A stretch of 64,000 bases of DNA from Heliocidaris tuberculata. Lineage: Eukaryota; Echinodermata; Echinoidea; Camarodonta; Echinometridae. Every line of letters starts with the position of its first letter. Within the stretch, counting starts at the first letter, position 1. Below the pieces are notes generated by a model. That model ran no database searches and was not told the DNA's origin. It saw nothing but the letters and a program-made list of their open reading frames with translations. The stretch lies in the NCBI GenBank assembly GCA_025618425.1, contig CM046850.1, positions 26,056,205 to 26,120,204 of the forward strand, given 5' to 3'. The translations under genes were made by a program, and so were the position numbers. Positions 63,026 through 64,000 of this stretch are shown here, piece after piece.

Positions 63026-64000
63026 ATAGGAACATTTTTTTTCTTCCATTTTGGGTTACCATAACTGTTGGGTCACATTTGCCAATTATTCACGTAATTA
63101 TCTAGAGAAACAATGAACTGTTACTGTGCCAAGGGGTTTAGCTCTCTTCAAAATTTTACCAAAATGTGATCAATGCTTACTTTTCAAATGTTTCCACGGC
63201 ATTAACCATCTATTATTTCACAAAATATTGTGTACAAAACTTGTAGGAAATTTATTACCATTTGTTATGATACCAAACATTACTGCTTTACCCACCTTTG
63301 TGCATAAGGATTAGTGAAAATATTATTACCTTCGAGTTTCTTTTTTGTCCATTATTTTTGGGTTTCTCATTTGTTTACTGTTGTTTAATGTTGAAATAAG
63401 GTACTATCTTTTTGAAATCCGCAATTTTCTCTGAAAATTTCTACGGTAGCATATAATTATAATGATATATTTCGAATGTTTGATTTACGCTCAAAATTTT
63501 GATATACATTGACTACCATATACCTTTCCTGTGATTGGTGAATGAAAATGACAAGTCTATCTGTCACATATACGTGACATCGGCACAGAAAGAGTTCAAT
63601 GAGAAATCCAAATCTGCCATCATGTTGCTTGTCCGAACAACATAAAGTCCAACGAACATTTGTCCTTCGCTCTAACCTAGAATTTTACATTTTGGATCAC
63701 GGAATCTAGTGACGAAATTTTGCCAATTTATTTACCATCACATATTTTCTACATCATATTTTAAAATGTAAATAGAGTATTTTTGTTTGCTTTCCAACTT
63801 TTTTTTTTTAATATAGCAAAAGCAAAATGATTTTCACTTTTGGATAATCCAGAACTATACAGTTTGAGTGAATGGGAACACATTTGCATTATGTAGCGTC
63901 GTTGTTATTGTTTTTGTACTTTTAGTTTTAATTCAAGTCAACACGTAAAGATGACGTTCTTTTCAAACAACAGCATATGCGAATAAAATTGTATAAATTT
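63026..64000. other. Probable protease intron, nothing recognised
   Basis: AT-rich sequence. No minus-strand exon with the S8 Asp motif was found, so the 5' part of the protease gene is beyond the window. Confidence 0.5.

Overview
This window is animal nuclear DNA. It has interrupted genes with GT-AG introns, dense microsatellites, very long G/C homopolymers, SINE and LINE fragments and many foldback or MITE-like elements. The gene content is a large mosaic receptor of the GRL101 type, an EMSY orthologue and a proteinase-K-like subtilase. Together with the repeat style this suggests a marine deuterostome, most likely an echinoderm and probably a sea urchin. That assignment is an inference; no sequence was searched.

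Layout. (1) 417-20660, + strand: a mosaic G-protein-coupled receptor whose 5' end lies before the window. It is built from CUB-like and CUB modules, a C-type lectin domain, seven LDL-receptor class A modules, an LRR block, a rhodopsin-type seven-helix domain and a cytoplasmic tail. The visible exons chain in phase into 1365 codons plus a stop. (2) 20661-27889: about 7 kb without a recognisable gene, filled with MITEs, a perfect 65-bp hairpin and simple repeats. (3) 27890-49211, + strand: EMSY. Twenty coding exons chain in phase from an ENT domain to a stop, 1139 codons, and the last four coding exons encode a bromodomain. (4) 49212-56791: a possible EMSY 3' UTR, then repeats and CT-rich low-complexity DNA. 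(5) 56792-62534, - strand: the 3' part of a subtilisin/proteinase-K-like protease with the catalytic His, the oxyanion Asn and the catalytic Ser. The Asp exon must lie beyond 64000. (6) 62535-64000: one foldback element and otherwise nothing recognised.

The three genes have no evident functional link: a surface receptor, a chromatin regulator and a probably secreted protease. The main points for follow-up are the in-phase EMSY-bromodomain fusion; three separate tandem exon duplications in that gene, each leaving a copy that is dead or not usable in frame; a mutated splice donor in the lectin domain of the receptor; a GC-AG intron in the 7TM region with a MITE next to its acceptor; paired cysteine loss in one LDLa module; and several transposon insertions with readable target-site duplications, including two nested in the same spot of one small repeat family.
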